Positions 18,336 to 27,360 of a DNA stretch of 64,000 bases are shown one piece after another. Positions within the stretch are counted from its first letter, which is position 1, and every line of letters begins with the position of its first letter. The notes under the pieces are model-generated. The model searched no databases. It was not told the origin of the DNA and was given only the letters and a program-made list of their open reading frames with translations. The stretch is taken from assembly GCA_038883335.1 (NCBI GenBank), contig JAVZMI010000004.1:41626-105625 (forward strand), given 5' to 3'. The DNA is from Candidatus Bathyarchaeia archaeon. Lineage in GTDB: Archaea; Thermoproteota; Bathyarchaeia; Hecatellales; Hecatellaceae. The translations under genes were made by a program, and so were the position numbers.

Positions 18336-18991
18336 AGTTCAGCCCTCCAAGACTCGACCTTACTGACTAGATCCGCCATTAAGAGAGCGTAACGTGAGGC
18401 TGGCGCCACCCTGCCTATTAGATCTTTGTAATGGTTTATCAGTAAGAGCAACGGTTCCACCTCTTTAACTCTGCCTGAGGATAAATATTCCCTCACCTTG
18501 GTCGCATAGATTATACTCTCTATAAGAGCGAACGTAGCCCTAGAGTAGGGTTTAGGATAAACCTTCTTAACTTCAAGCCGTGAGGCTACACAAATAAACT
18601 GCGCCCTCTCAACGCTTATCTTAGACTGACCAACCACCTGAAATTCTAAGTAAGCCTCAGCCCCCTTCAATCTTGGAGCGTCAACCGATTCGGCCGCTAT
18701 AAACCATTCACATGGAACAGCTTCCATTTCACTCCGCCCCTTAACGGCGGTTCTATAGAATAGCTCCGGGTCTGATGTCAAGTTAACGACGCCGCACCCT
18801 TTCACAACGAGGTTGAGGTAAGTATGAGAAGTGAGGTAGGGGCGTATAACTAGCCTCCCTTCCTCTAAGGTTACGCCCATGGGCGCTGCATTGGGCTCTC
18901 CTCTCCCATTATAAGTGGAGACTATCACCTCAACTGTCTCGCCTTTGGTAAAGCCTAGTTTTATAAGTTCACATTCTGGCACGGCAGCCAA
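18296..18991 (-). CDS. DUF447 protein, probable flavin-binding split barrel
   Basis: A 231-residue DUF447 protein. GFTKGETVEVIVSTYN and GEPNAAPMGVTLE are conserved, and the fold is an FMN-binding split barrel. The family recurs beside methanopterin genes in archaea, but its reaction is not established. It starts at TTG 18991 with GGTGA six bases upstream. Its last 40 bases overlap the start of the MptG-type gene, so the two are translationally coupled. Function in H4MPT synthesis is inferred from context only. Confidence 0.85.
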   Translation of the reverse strand: MAAVPECELIKLGFTKGETVEVIVSTYNGRGEPNAAPMGVTLEEGRLVIRPYLTSHTYLNLVVKGCGVVNLTSDPELFYRTAVKGRSEMEAVPCEWFIAAESVDAPRLKGAEAYLEFQVVGQSKISVERAQFICVASRLEVKKVYPKPYSRATFALIESIIYATKVREYLSSGRVKEVEPLLLLINHYKDLIGRVAPASRYALLMADLVSKVESWRAELCESTSRPPQGST

Positions 18992-19061
18992 GGGTCTTCA
19001 CCTACTTTATACTTTACCGTCATATATTTAGAGGACAACTGGGCTTTTAGGAAGATGGATT

Positions 19062-19850
19062 ATGAAACTGGAAGACTGGTGGCCCTGGTATGAGAAGATA
19101 GCCAAGATCTTCTACTTGAATCCCGCCGAAGATCAGAGGGCAGCAGACCTACTCAGCAGCATCATAGGAAAGAGAGCCGCCCACCTCGAAGATTTAAGGC
19201 GGAAGGTGGAAGGCAGACCTGTGATTATCTTCGGAGCAGGCCCCTCCTTGGAAGAGAATTTGGGAGAAGCACTTAAAGTGATAGACCGCTTTGAATGGTG
19301 CATAGTCTCAGCCGATGGTGCGACAACGGCCCTTATGAAGGCTAATCTTACCCCCGAGCTTATAGTCACCGACCTTGATGGGAGGATTAAGGATATACTA
19401 GAGGCTCAGAAGGCTGGAGCTCTGACCGTCATCCACGCTCATGGCGACAATATTGAGGCCTTGAAAGGCTATCTGCCCGTCTTCCACGGCGAAATGGTTG
19501 GAACCACACAGGTTCAGCCGCGGCTAGGCGTCTACAACTTCGGCGGCTTCACCGATGGAGACCGCTGCGCCTTCCTTGCTGAAGCACTTGACGCCGTACT
19601 CATTGTTCTGGCTGGAATGGATCTTGGCTCAGTGGTGGGCAAGTACTCGAAGCCACACCTTGAAGCTGACAGCCCGGCTTGGGAGGCGAAGCGTAAGAAA
19701 CACCAAATAGCCAAGGAACTCTTGTCTTGGCTCTCGAAGCATTCCAGAATGAAGATATTAAACGCCACAGGTTGCGGGGAGAAGATATGGGGAGTCCCGA
19801 ACATTCGATTCGAGAACTTAGCCAGATGGAGAAACCTCACCGTTAGCTAA
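19062..19850 (+). CDS. mptE: 6-hydroxymethyl-7,8-dihydropterin pyrophosphokinase MptE (DUF115)
   Basis: A 262-residue archaeal-type pterin pyrophosphokinase that activates the pterin for coupling to the ribofuranosylaminobenzene moiety. IIFGAGPSLEENLG (about 52-67), LIVTDLDGRI and LAGMDLGSVVGKYSKP are typical of DUF115/MptE. It starts at ATG 19062, divergent from DUF447 with a 70-base promoter gap. It precedes the DHPS-like gene by 26 bases, so substrate flow matches gene order. Confidence 0.93.
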   Translation: MKLEDWWPWYEKIAKIFYLNPAEDQRAADLLSSIIGKRAAHLEDLRRKVEGRPVIIFGAGPSLEENLGEALKVIDRFEWCIVSADGATTALMKANLTPELIVTDLDGRIKDILEAQKAGALTVIHAHGDNIEALKGYLPVFHGEMVGTTQVQPRLGVYNFGGFTDGDRCAFLAEALDAVLIVLAGMDLGSVVGKYSKPHLEADSPAWEAKRKKHQIAKELLSWLSKHSRMKILNATGCGEKIWGVPNIRFENLARWRNLTVS

Positions 19851-19876
19851 TGGCAACTTGTCTAGAGGTGTGTTAA

Positions 19877-21472
19877 TTGAAGGTTCTCGTAGTTACAGGC
19901 CAGCTGGCCTCCGACACCGTAAAACGCTATGTAAGGAAGAGCCCCGTGCCCATAGAAGTTATGGTTCTGCCCAAACAGGTAGCCGCCCTAATGACGACGC
20001 GTTATATCGCGGAGGCACTGGCATCTAGAGATCTTACAGGCTTTGACATGATACTTGTCCCAGGGATGATGATGGGAGACACGCTCCAAATACAGAAGAA
20101 AGTCGGGGTGCCGACTTTCAAGGGCCCAAGGCAAGCAGCTGACCTCCCAGCAGTTCTAAACCAAATAGCCCACGACAAGAAGATGCTGTCCACCACTAGA
20201 CCAGCCTGCGAGTTGCTTGGAGATAACTTGAAGAGGAGGGCCATTAAAGAATTGAACCGCCTTAGGTCGGAGACAGCTGAAAAGGCAAAGAGACTAGGCA
20301 AATTCGCCATAGGCTCCGACGCGGGGAGAGTCTGGGTAGGAAGAGACCTCCCCCCACTTATATTAGCTGAGATCGTGAACGCACAACAACTCAGCAAAAG
20401 AGAACTCCAACAGTGGGCACGCTACTATGTTAGATCTGGGGCTGACATCATAGATGTAGGGATGGCTGCAGGTGGGGGGCAGCCAGAGGGAGCTGCGCGG
20501 GCTGTCAAAGTTCTCAAGCAAACCGTCAGGAAGCCTGTCAGCATCGACTCAAATGATGTAGAGGAGATAAGATCAGCGGTTGAGGCAGGGGTAGACCTGA
20601 TTCTTAGTGTGAACGCTGATAATATGCCGGCAGTTGCGAAATTCGCCTCTGAGGTTCCAGTGGTCGTGACACCTATCTCCACAGAGTCAACTCCTACAGG
20701 CGTGGCTGAGAAGGTTGCCAACTTGGAGAGGAATATAGCCCAAGCGAAATCCCTCGGATTCAAGCGGATTATTGGTGACCTCATTCTGAATCCACCACTC
20801 CTACCAAGCCTCCAGAGTTCTCTAGAGGCATACTACAGGTTTGCTGAGAGGAACCCCGAAACCCCGCTACTCATGGGGATAGGTAATGTAACCGAGCTGG
20901 TGGACGTAGATTCGATAGGCGTTAACTTCATCCTCGCAGCTCTCGGGTTTGAACTTGGGGCAGCTGTCCTCTTCACCACAGAGGCGAGTGACAAGACGAG
21001 AGGCTGCGTCAGAGAACTCTCAACAGCCGTCCAGATGCTCCAGTTGGCGAAAAAGAGAGGCTCACCCCCCAAGGATCTGGGAGCAGATCTTCTCATCTTT
21101 AAAGAAAAGCGAAGAGTGGAGCCTCCAGCTGAGAAGTTACCCTTGAACGTGAAGGTAGTGAACGCGGCGGAGAGACCAAAGTTTACTTACGATCAAAAAG
21201 GCTGCTTTAAGATAGCCCTTGACCGGCGGCGTGGAAAGATAATCATGTACCATTACCCTACTGGCTCGACTAAACCTAAACTGGTGATCAGAGGGCGTAG
21301 ACCAGTCGAACTATACACGGCAGCCATAGCGGAGGGGCTCATCTCAAGTCTAAGCCATGCAGCATACTTAGGCAGCGAGTTGGAGAAGGCACGCTTGGCG
21401 CTTGAAACGGGTAGGAGCTATATCCAAGACAGAACTACCGAAAGCGTATTCTATAAGGGCCAAACTTTCTGA
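19877..21472 (+). CDS. Dihydropteroate synthase-like protein with C-terminal DUF4346
   Basis: A 531-residue protein. The middle is a TIM-barrel pterin-binding domain (ADIIDVGMAAGGG, KPVSIDSNDVEEI, GDLILNPPLLPSL; about 185-400). The C-terminal about 110 residues are the DUF4346 module (GCFKIALDRRRGK through SLSHAAYLGSELEKA). This is the archaeal DHPS-related family, proposed to couple the pterin to the ribofuranosylaminobenzene phosphate in methanopterin synthesis. It starts at TTG 19877 with GAGGTG 6 bases upstream. Same operon as mptE. Confidence 0.9.
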   Translation: MKVLVVTGQLASDTVKRYVRKSPVPIEVMVLPKQVAALMTTRYIAEALASRDLTGFDMILVPGMMMGDTLQIQKKVGVPTFKGPRQAADLPAVLNQIAHDKKMLSTTRPACELLGDNLKRRAIKELNRLRSETAEKAKRLGKFAIGSDAGRVWVGRDLPPLILAEIVNAQQLSKRELQQWARYYVRSGADIIDVGMAAGGGQPEGAARAVKVLKQTVRKPVSIDSNDVEEIRSAVEAGVDLILSVNADNMPAVAKFASEVPVVVTPISTESTPTGVAEKVANLERNIAQAKSLGFKRIIGDLILNPPLLPSLQSSLEAYYRFAERNPETPLLMGIGNVTELVDVDSIGVNFILAALGFELGAAVLFTTEASDKTRGCVRELSTAVQMLQLAKKRGSPPKDLGADLLIFKEKRRVEPPAEKLPLNVKVVNAAERPKFTYDQKGCFKIALDRRRGKIIMYHYPTGSTKPKLVIRGRRPVELYTAAIAEGLISSLSHAAYLGSELEKARLALETGRSYIQDRTTESVFYKGQTF

Positions 21473-21673
21473 GGCTCAGCAATCGTTTGAGTGCATACGC
21501 GTCGGCTTAACTATAAAATTTTTAAGATGCTGGCATAGCATAAGACCTAAGCGTACGCATTCGCCAACCCTAGTTTCCAGTTAGCCCACTAGGGTATCTA
21601 AATGCTGTAGACATTCCAACATATATGGGAGTATGCTAATTTTTTTGCAACCAGACTTAGGGTGACGGTGTAG

Positions 21674-22648
21674 ATGAAACTGCCTGACGTGCAGAACAAA
21701 CGGGCAGCCATCCCGATCTCGCTTCAGAAAGTTGGTGTTGTGGGAGTTAAGACGCCAATAGGCTATGTTTCATTCCATGGGAAACCTGTGGTGATAATCC
21801 CCACTTTTGACGTCTTCATAGATTTACCCTCGAAGCTCAAAGGCATCCACGCTTCGAGGAGCTATGAGGTGATACTTGAGATTATTGGGAGGCATGTAGG
21901 TCAGACATATAAACTCGAGGACATCTGCGCCGTCATAGCCAAGGAACTACTAAATCATCATGTGTATGCTACTAGATCCGAGGTGAAAGCTTACGGAGAA
22001 GCTATTCTAGAAAAACCTACACCCAAGCTTAGGAAGATCTCATACGAGTCATGCGACCTCACCGCAAGAGCTGTGGGAAAAAGGGGGGCCGAGGAGGGTG
22101 AGTTTAAAATTAGGAAGCAAATCGGAGTTGGAATTACAGGTCTAACAGCGTGCCCCTGCGCCCAAGAGATCCTCCGCGACATCTCCAAGAAGAGTTTAAC
22201 AGGTTTCAAAGGGATCCCGAAGGAGGTAGCTGACAAATTTTTAGATTCCATACCGATAGCCACACATATGCAGCGGAGTTACAGCTCTATCTTTACGGAT
22301 GTACCAGAGGGATTCGAGTTAGATGCAGCTCGAATCGCGGACGTAATTGAAGACTCAATGAGTGCCCCAACATTTGGGCTTTTGAAGAGGAGTGATGAGG
22401 CGGAGGTAGTTAAGATGGCGGCGGAGAGACCCAGATTCGTGGAGGACTGCATAAGGCATATGATGCGAAATTTCATAAGGAGCTTTCCTGAACTTCCAGA
22501 TACAGTGGTTGTGGAATTTAAGGTTAGAAGCAGCGAGAGTGTTCATAAACACGACCTAGTGACTAGAAGAAAGATTACCGTGGGCGAACTCAGACGCGAG
22601 CTAAGGCGGGCATGCCATAGCGATCAGCCTGCCACCCCTCAACCTTAA
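21674..22648 (+). CDS. mptA: GTP cyclohydrolase MptA (FolE2 family)
   Basis: A 324-residue metal-dependent cyclohydrolase that opens GTP to a dihydroneopterin cyclic phosphate, the first pterin step. LPDVQNKRAAIPISLQKVGV, PTFDVFIDLPSKLKGIHASR and GITGLTACPCAQEI (metal-binding Cys) match FolE2/MptA. SYSSIFTDVPEGFE and HKHDLVTRRKITV follow the family order. It starts at ATG 21674 after a 201-base gap with a TATA-like CTATAAAATTTTTAAG near 21509-21524, so it may begin its own transcript. Confidence 0.93.
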   Translation: MKLPDVQNKRAAIPISLQKVGVVGVKTPIGYVSFHGKPVVIIPTFDVFIDLPSKLKGIHASRSYEVILEIIGRHVGQTYKLEDICAVIAKELLNHHVYATRSEVKAYGEAILEKPTPKLRKISYESCDLTARAVGKRGAEEGEFKIRKQIGVGITGLTACPCAQEILRDISKKSLTGFKGIPKEVADKFLDSIPIATHMQRSYSSIFTDVPEGFELDAARIADVIEDSMSAPTFGLLKRSDEAEVVKMAAERPRFVEDCIRHMMRNFIRSFPELPDTVVVEFKVRSSESVHKHDLVTRRKITVGELRRELRRACHSDQPATPQP

Positions 22649-22747
22649 AATGAAACCTCAGCGCGGCAATTCAACGATAAGAGATGCGTGCAGCCTTTAT
22701 CTTTTTTACCACTAGTGTAGAATTTGTGGGTGTTGAGGCGGTTAGGT

Positions 22748-23140
22748 ATGAAGGACCCAGCCGTTAAGTACTTTGCTAAAGGAACCACTGAGAGGGAGAG
22801 GGCAGCATTTGAAGGGGGAATAGCCCTCGCTGCTCTCTACCACCAGTTCGTCGGGACGCCTATATCCGGGGCTGACCTCAAGGCGGTAAGAGCGCTCGAG
22901 AAGGCTATGGAGCAGACGGCTAAGCTTCAGCCCTTCAGGGAAGATGTAAAAGTCAAGGTCAACACTAAAACACCGAAGGAAAGAGCTAGCCCCTACGACT
23001 ATGAGACCCTGATGGGCGATCATCTTGATGTTACCGTTAATATCCGATATGGCAAGGCAAAGGCTACAGCCAGACTGAGATACATACCTGAGCTTGATTA
23101 TCCGCTTATGTATATCGAGGAAATCGGTGAGGAATTATAG
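22748..23140 (+). CDS. mptD: Archaeal dihydroneopterin aldolase MptD (DUF372)
   Basis: A 130-residue protein of the MptD family, which releases glycolaldehyde from 7,8-dihydroneopterin to give the substrate of MptE. KYFAKGTTERERAAFEGGIALAA, cut here to KGTTERERAAFEGGI for its core, and VNIRYGKAKATARLRYI are characteristic. ATG 22748 is preferred (TGAGGCGG 6 bases upstream); the frame opens earlier at TTG 22724. Completes the mptA-mptD-mptE-DHPS-like-mptG set. The phosphodiesterase MptB was not seen. Confidence 0.88.
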   Translation: MKDPAVKYFAKGTTERERAAFEGGIALAALYHQFVGTPISGADLKAVRALEKAMEQTAKLQPFREDVKVKVNTKTPKERASPYDYETLMGDHLDVTVNIRYGKAKATARLRYIPELDYPLMYIEEIGEEL

Positions 23141-23161
23141 GTCAGGACTCAGCGGCGAGGC

Positions 23162-24208
23162 TTGGAGTTTCTGGCAACCTTGAAAACCTATATTAGGTTG
23201 GCACCTCGGGAAGGTGACTATCTGGAAACCCCAGATAGGATTATCTTCAGCGTTAAAGGCATAATCCACCCCCCAGACCGTGTAGTAGCTTACCCAAAAT
23301 ACATCCAAACCAAGGAAGGTTGGAGACGAAGGCAGGGTCGGTGCTACGAACGGATCCCAAGCCTTAGTGAAGCCTGCAAACTACTTAGGAGTAGGTTTCC
23401 AGAGTTTTTCCCTTACGACCCCGTATTCGGTTGTGAACAAGGGGAGGTCCCACGCTCGAAGATCTTGCGCTACTTCACACCCGTGTCAGCCCTAGCTGGT
23501 CTGCGGAGATTGGTGAGGCTTGACCCCTTGCAACACTGCACGCTAGCTCTCGCGGGCCTCCTGAGGCACAAATCACGAATTCAATTGAGTAAAGTTGGCG
23601 TCTCCGGCTCGATCATGCTAGGGCTTCACACGCCAGAATCGGATATCGACCTAGTCTTCTATGGCGAAGAGAGTTGCCGGAAGGTATACCGCACTCTAAG
23701 GGAACTCGCCCTCTCGAAGTTAGAGGGCGTTAGGCTATATGAGGAGGAGGATTTGAAGGCACTCTACCGCTCCCGGGTTTTAGATACATCTATGCCCTAC
23801 GAGGATTTTCTGAGAATTGAACGCGGCAAGGTGCTTCAAGGCAAGTTTCAAGGGCGAGATTACTTCATCAGGTTGGTTAAAGAGCCTAGCGAGATTGGGG
23901 AGACTTATGGTGAAGCCTACTATAAGGCTGAGGGGGAAGTTGAATTTAAGGCTGAGGTGGTCGATGACTGTGACTCAATATTTACGCCTTGCCGCTACCT
24001 GATAGAAAACATTGAATATTCAAAGGGGCTGAAGGTTGATGATTTGAAGGAGGTGGTTTCTTTTAGAGGGAGGTTCTGTGAGCAAGCCCGGAGAGGGGAC
24101 ACTATCTCCGTTAGGGGAAAGCTGGAGAAGGTTTGTAAGAGAGACGTAGTATATCATAGGGTAGTGGTTGGAAACCAGCGCCAAGAATACATTCTTACGG
24201 TGAAGTGA
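23162..24208 (+). CDS. Nucleotidyltransferase-fold protein, paralogue 1
   Basis: A 348-residue archaeal protein of unknown role. The N-terminal domain (1-100) carries IIHPPDRVVAYPKYIQ. A minimal nucleotidyltransferase core has GSIMLGLHTPESDIDLVFYG (GS at 149-150, Asp161 and Asp163). The C-terminal domain (about 270-348) reads DSIFTPCRYLI, then EEVVSFRGRF-like strands that look like a small beta barrel. It starts at TTG 23162, 21 bases after mptD, and its stop overlaps the start of paralogue 2. Nothing in it identifies the substrate. Confidence 0.75.
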   Translation: MEFLATLKTYIRLAPREGDYLETPDRIIFSVKGIIHPPDRVVAYPKYIQTKEGWRRRQGRCYERIPSLSEACKLLRSRFPEFFPYDPVFGCEQGEVPRSKILRYFTPVSALAGLRRLVRLDPLQHCTLALAGLLRHKSRIQLSKVGVSGSIMLGLHTPESDIDLVFYGEESCRKVYRTLRELALSKLEGVRLYEEEDLKALYRSRVLDTSMPYEDFLRIERGKVLQGKFQGRDYFIRLVKEPSEIGETYGEAYYKAEGEVEFKAEVVDDCDSIFTPCRYLIENIEYSKGLKVDDLKEVVSFRGRFCEQARRGDTISVRGKLEKVCKRDVVYHRVVVGNQRQEYILTVK

Positions 24209-25272
24209 TGCCGCGCTCCTTGAGGGTATTTAAAGATAGGGATTACCTCCTAGCTGCCGGAGAACTCTACTTCTGTGTAGTGGGGTACACGCACCCTCCG
24301 GATAGGGTGATGGCTTATTTGAAGTATATTTCAGCCAAAGATGGAGAATGGGGTTCTGCTGGCCGAAGGTTCAAGCGGATATTGCCGTATTATACTATCC
24401 CCCACATACGTGAGACGTTAAACTTTCTCAGAGAAAACTTCCCAGAGTATGTATTCCATGACCGGTACCTAGAAACAGACTTCTCAGCAGTCCCACTCAA
24501 GAGTATAACATTCCACTTCTGCCCAGAGGAGAGGCTTAGGAGACTATTGGAGGTAGGGTGCAAGGATGAACTTGAAAGTGCGGCTGTACAGCTCGTATCG
24601 AAGCTTTCAGAAGAGAGCAGAGTGTCCACTGAGTTCTTTGGGGTGACTGGCTCTATACTGATTGGAATCCACCGCCTAGCCGTATCAGATATAGACCTCA
24701 CCATCCTTGGGAGAGAGAATGCGCTAAAAGTCAAAGATGCCCTGCTAAAACTTTATACCAGCAAAAGTGGCAGCATTAAGAAGTTTTCAGGCGCACTAAT
24801 GGAAGAATGGTGCAAAAGTAAGGCGGAGCATTACCCCTTAACCTGCAACGAGGCTAAGGTTATCTATGGGAGAAGTTGGAATAGGGGCATCTTCAACGAC
24901 GTAAACTTCTCCGTTCACCCAATCAGGTTGGATAAAGAGGTTGCTGACGTATACGGGCGTAGAGCCTTCAGGCATATCGGCCCAGTGGAGGTGGAGGCTG
25001 CCATAAAGGATGCAAGCGATTCCATCTTCTTACCAGCTACCTACCGTGTGACTGATGCCCGCGTCGTTAGTGGTGTAGAGGTTGATGGTATAGAGGAGGT
25101 TGTAAGTTTCGAGGGTCTTTACGGTGGCATATTTCGCGAAGACGAGGTGATATCAGTTCGGGGCATTCTCGAAGAAGTTCGGGATGTTCAAAGTGGGAGA
25201 GCATACTACAGAGTTGTGGTAGGCTCTCTGGCGGCTGGGGGGCTGGATTTTATCAAGCCGAAAGAGGAATAG
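24208..25272 (+). CDS. Nucleotidyltransferase-fold protein, paralogue 2
   Basis: A 354-residue tandem paralogue of the preceding gene with the same three-part layout. Motifs: THPPDRVMAYLKYI (about 28-41), GSILIGIHRLAVSDIDLTIL with two Asp (about 147-166), and a C-terminal DSIFLPATYRV then IEEVVSFEGLYGG. ATG 24208 shares ATGA-type overlap with the upstream stop, and GGTGA lies 4 bases before it; an in-frame GTG at 24205 is also possible. The two copies are clearly diverged, so duplication is old. Co-transcription with the H4MPT genes is likely from spacing. Confidence 0.75.
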   Translation: MPRSLRVFKDRDYLLAAGELYFCVVGYTHPPDRVMAYLKYISAKDGEWGSAGRRFKRILPYYTIPHIRETLNFLRENFPEYVFHDRYLETDFSAVPLKSITFHFCPEERLRRLLEVGCKDELESAAVQLVSKLSEESRVSTEFFGVTGSILIGIHRLAVSDIDLTILGRENALKVKDALLKLYTSKSGSIKKFSGALMEEWCKSKAEHYPLTCNEAKVIYGRSWNRGIFNDVNFSVHPIRLDKEVADVYGRRAFRHIGPVEVEAAIKDASDSIFLPATYRVTDARVVSGVEVDGIEEVVSFEGLYGGIFREDEVISVRGILEEVRDVQSGRAYYRVVVGSLAAGGLDFIKPKEE

Positions 25273-25343
25273 GAACTTTTTGTTACTATCTCAACTAAAG
25301 TAAGATTTAAATCATATTAAGAGAACTCTATTTTAGAGGCTTT

Positions 25344-26051
25344 ATGCAACAGGATTCGATGGACACCCTCTTCGACGTTCTCGGCAACGAGACTAGGAGG
25401 CGTATAATTAGGCTGCTAGCTGAAGAGCCACGCTACCTCCTACAGTTAGCTAAGGAGCTGGAAGTAAGCCAACAGGCGATCCTGAAACATATGGAGCTTC
25501 TCAAACGTTACGGTCTTGTAAACGCTTACGAGGCGGACAGTGAACTTGCAGCCCCACCCCGCAAATACTATGCCCTCGCCAGATCCTTTTACATGACGGT
25601 TGGATTAGCTGGTGATACCTGCTATTTCAGAACATACGAGGTACCGCCACGTGTTAAAGAGCCTGCCAAATGCCCAATTGAACTTAAGAGATTAGAAGAT
25701 AGACTCCAAGAGTTGGAGAAAGTCTCTGACATAGCAAAGAGCCTAGAGATGGCGGATTCGCTGATATGTGAAATCAATAGGGAGACTGAGAGGCTGGAAG
25801 AGGCAGAGGCGGCTCTTTTCTGTTTGAGGCAGAAAGCGCTGAACTTAGCTCACAAGAGGATTAGGGAGGCATCGACTGAGCTCCTTGAGAGGGAGATCCT
25901 CTACAATATGTTAGGTTCAGACAGACAGGTTGATGTAGACCTACTTGCAGAAGAGTTGAAAACACGGGAGAAGAAGATAAGGGATGCTCTCGCAGCTCTT
26001 CAGAAGAGACTCCACTTCCTAGAGAAAAAGACTAGAATCCCCGATGCCTAA
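25344..26051 (+). CDS. ArsR-type winged-helix regulator with coiled-coil tail
   Basis: A 235-residue DNA-binding protein. The winged helix (about 5-75) has LFDVLGNETRRRIIRLLAEE and LEVSQQAILKHMELLKRYG. The rest is rich in charged heptads (about 105-175), indicating a long coiled coil, with a second small helical part at the end. A TATA-like GATTTAAATC at 25304-25313 lies 30 bases before the ATG, so the mRNA has a short leader. Ligand and targets are unknown; it could control the adjacent paralogous genes. Confidence 0.8.
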   Translation: MQQDSMDTLFDVLGNETRRRIIRLLAEEPRYLLQLAKELEVSQQAILKHMELLKRYGLVNAYEADSELAAPPRKYYALARSFYMTVGLAGDTCYFRTYEVPPRVKEPAKCPIELKRLEDRLQELEKVSDIAKSLEMADSLICEINRETERLEEAEAALFCLRQKALNLAHKRIREASTELLEREILYNMLGSDRQVDVDLLAEELKTREKKIRDALAALQKRLHFLEKKTRIPDA

Positions 26052-26056
26052 GCCCT

Positions 26057-26557
26057 CTAGCTCAGCCCGGATGACAGTAATGCCTTCCAAAGCTTATCTC
26101 CCACGTAATGCACATTCACTGCAACTTTTCCCCGCCTTGTCATCGACATGTTCTTGGAGGGATATATTGACCACCCTATAGCGATTGGTTTTAGGTTCTT
26201 TTCGTCGATAATTATGAGGAGAGAGTCTCCGCCGAATTCACCATCAATTTTTACCACGCCAGGGGCCATGATGTCTGCGCCGTTGCAGATGTGAGGAACA
26301 GCCCCCATGTCCACTATCACCCTAGGTAGTAGACTAAACACCTCCGTGAAACCCAATGTCGGGAAAATTTTTCCGTCCTCGGTCTCTGCGAGTAGTGGGC
26401 GACCCTCAAAGAAATATACCTTCCATCCTTCTAGCTCTGCCACCTCAACAACAACGCGCCTCTTCAGATGCTTTTCAGCGAGATAGTTCACTATGGGGGC
26501 AGGAATCTTCTCTGTTAAATTATTTATTTCCCTACCCTTAAGAAAGTAACGACGCAA
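26057..26557 (-). CDS. PUA-domain RNA-binding protein (MCT-1/Tma20-like)
   Basis: A 166-residue protein with an N-terminal pre-PUA region and a C-terminal PUA domain (about 75-160: PRVIVDMGAVPHICNGADIMAPGV, in part VDMGAVPHICNGADIMAPG, then PIAIGWSIYPS). The architecture is that of archaeal MCT-1/Tma20-like proteins, linked to translation or RNA modification. It starts at TTG 26557. Ends 5 bases from the convergent regulator. Confidence 0.82.
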   Translation of the reverse strand: MRRYFLKGREINNLTEKIPAPIVNYLAEKHLKRRVVVEVAELEGWKVYFFEGRPLLAETEDGKIFPTLGFTEVFSLLPRVIVDMGAVPHICNGADIMAPGVVKIDGEFGGDSLLIIIDEKNLKPIAIGWSIYPSKNMSMTRRGKVAVNVHYVGDKLWKALLSSGLS

Positions 26558-26719
26558 CTCAACCTAAACAAAAGTATGCAGTTATTATACCTTACGATAT
26601 AACCCGTCACTTAAGCTTTTATTGGGGACCCACAGACTCGACTCCTTCAAATTTAGGAGACTCTGCCATCGATACCTTTAAATTGTATACATCGAAAATC
26701 AGTGGGGTGGATGGTGAAG

Positions 26720-26947
26720 ATGCCGGAGGATATGGCTACCAAGATTTTGGAAGAGAGCCTCGGCAGAGTCGTCCTAGTGAAGTTGAAGGGTGGCAAGAGT
26801 ATTCGAGGTAAGTTGCAAGGCTTCGACCAGCACATGAACCTAGTTCTCCAAGAGGCGGAGGATCTATTCCCAGACAAGTCACTCAAGTTAGGCACAATCA
26901 TCGTCAGAGGAGATAACGTAGTGGTCATATCACCACCAAAAACATGA
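26720..26947 (+). CDS. Sm-like RNA-binding protein LSm
   Basis: A 75-residue LSm protein that forms a heptameric ring on U-rich RNA. Sm1 is [20 protein letters not shown] followed by [11 protein letters not shown], and Sm2 is [17 protein letters not shown] 26720 is chosen because the conserved part starts at [11 protein letters not shown]; in-frame ATG 26711 and GTG 26702 are alternatives and GGTGG overlaps them. CTTTAAATTG near 26675 is a plausible TATA box. It is paired with rpl37e, a conserved archaeal neighbourhood. Confidence 0.92.
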   Translation: MPEDMATKILEESLGRVVLVKLKGGKSIRGKLQGFDQHMNLVLQEAEDLFPDKSLKLGTIIVRGDNVVVISPPKT

Positions 26948-26970
26948 GGGCAAAGCGCAGGTAGAGATCT

Positions 26971-27123
26971 ATGGCGATATCATCCGGTAAGTTCAACAAG
27001 CCTGTTCATGTGAGATGCAGGAGATGCGGCAGAAGAGCCTTCCATATCCGAAAGAGGAGATGCGCCGCCTGCGGCTTTGGGGAGACTAGGAAGATTAAAA
27101 GCCCCACACTAAAGAGATTATAA
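26971..27123 (+). CDS. rpl37e: Ribosomal protein L37e
   Basis: A 50-residue zinc-ribbon protein of the large ribosomal subunit. [20 protein letters not shown] followed by CGFGE is the L37e signature with two CxxC pairs. ATG 26971 follows the LSm stop by 23 bases. The N-terminus lacks the usual KGT box, with AISSGKFNK in its place, and the C-terminus [10 protein letters not shown] is divergent. Both variations are mild. Confidence 0.95.
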   Translation: MAISSGKFNKPVHVRCRRCGRRAFHIRKRRCAACGFGETRKIKSPTLKRL

Positions 27124-27360
27124 AAAAAACTCAACTTAAAGGACATGACATTTTCAGCTTTTATTGCGTCTGTTTGGAATATTACCAGAACACTATTGAA
27201 GCTAGCCGGCTAGGCTATTTCGGTTTAGAGAGTACAGCAGACGCCAGCATGACCAGTATCTGTTTCGACTTCCATGTAGCCATAATCTTAGGCAAACTTT
27301 CTCAACTCTAATCTCCCTGAGCGTTGATTATTATTTTACTAGACATTTCAATCACATTTT

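Noticed and set aside
24208..25272. The two nucleotidyltransferases as a toxin-antitoxin (MNT/HEPN) pair
   Set aside because: Both are 350-residue multidomain proteins with the NT core in the middle; MNT antitoxins are about 100 residues and need a HEPN partner, which is absent.
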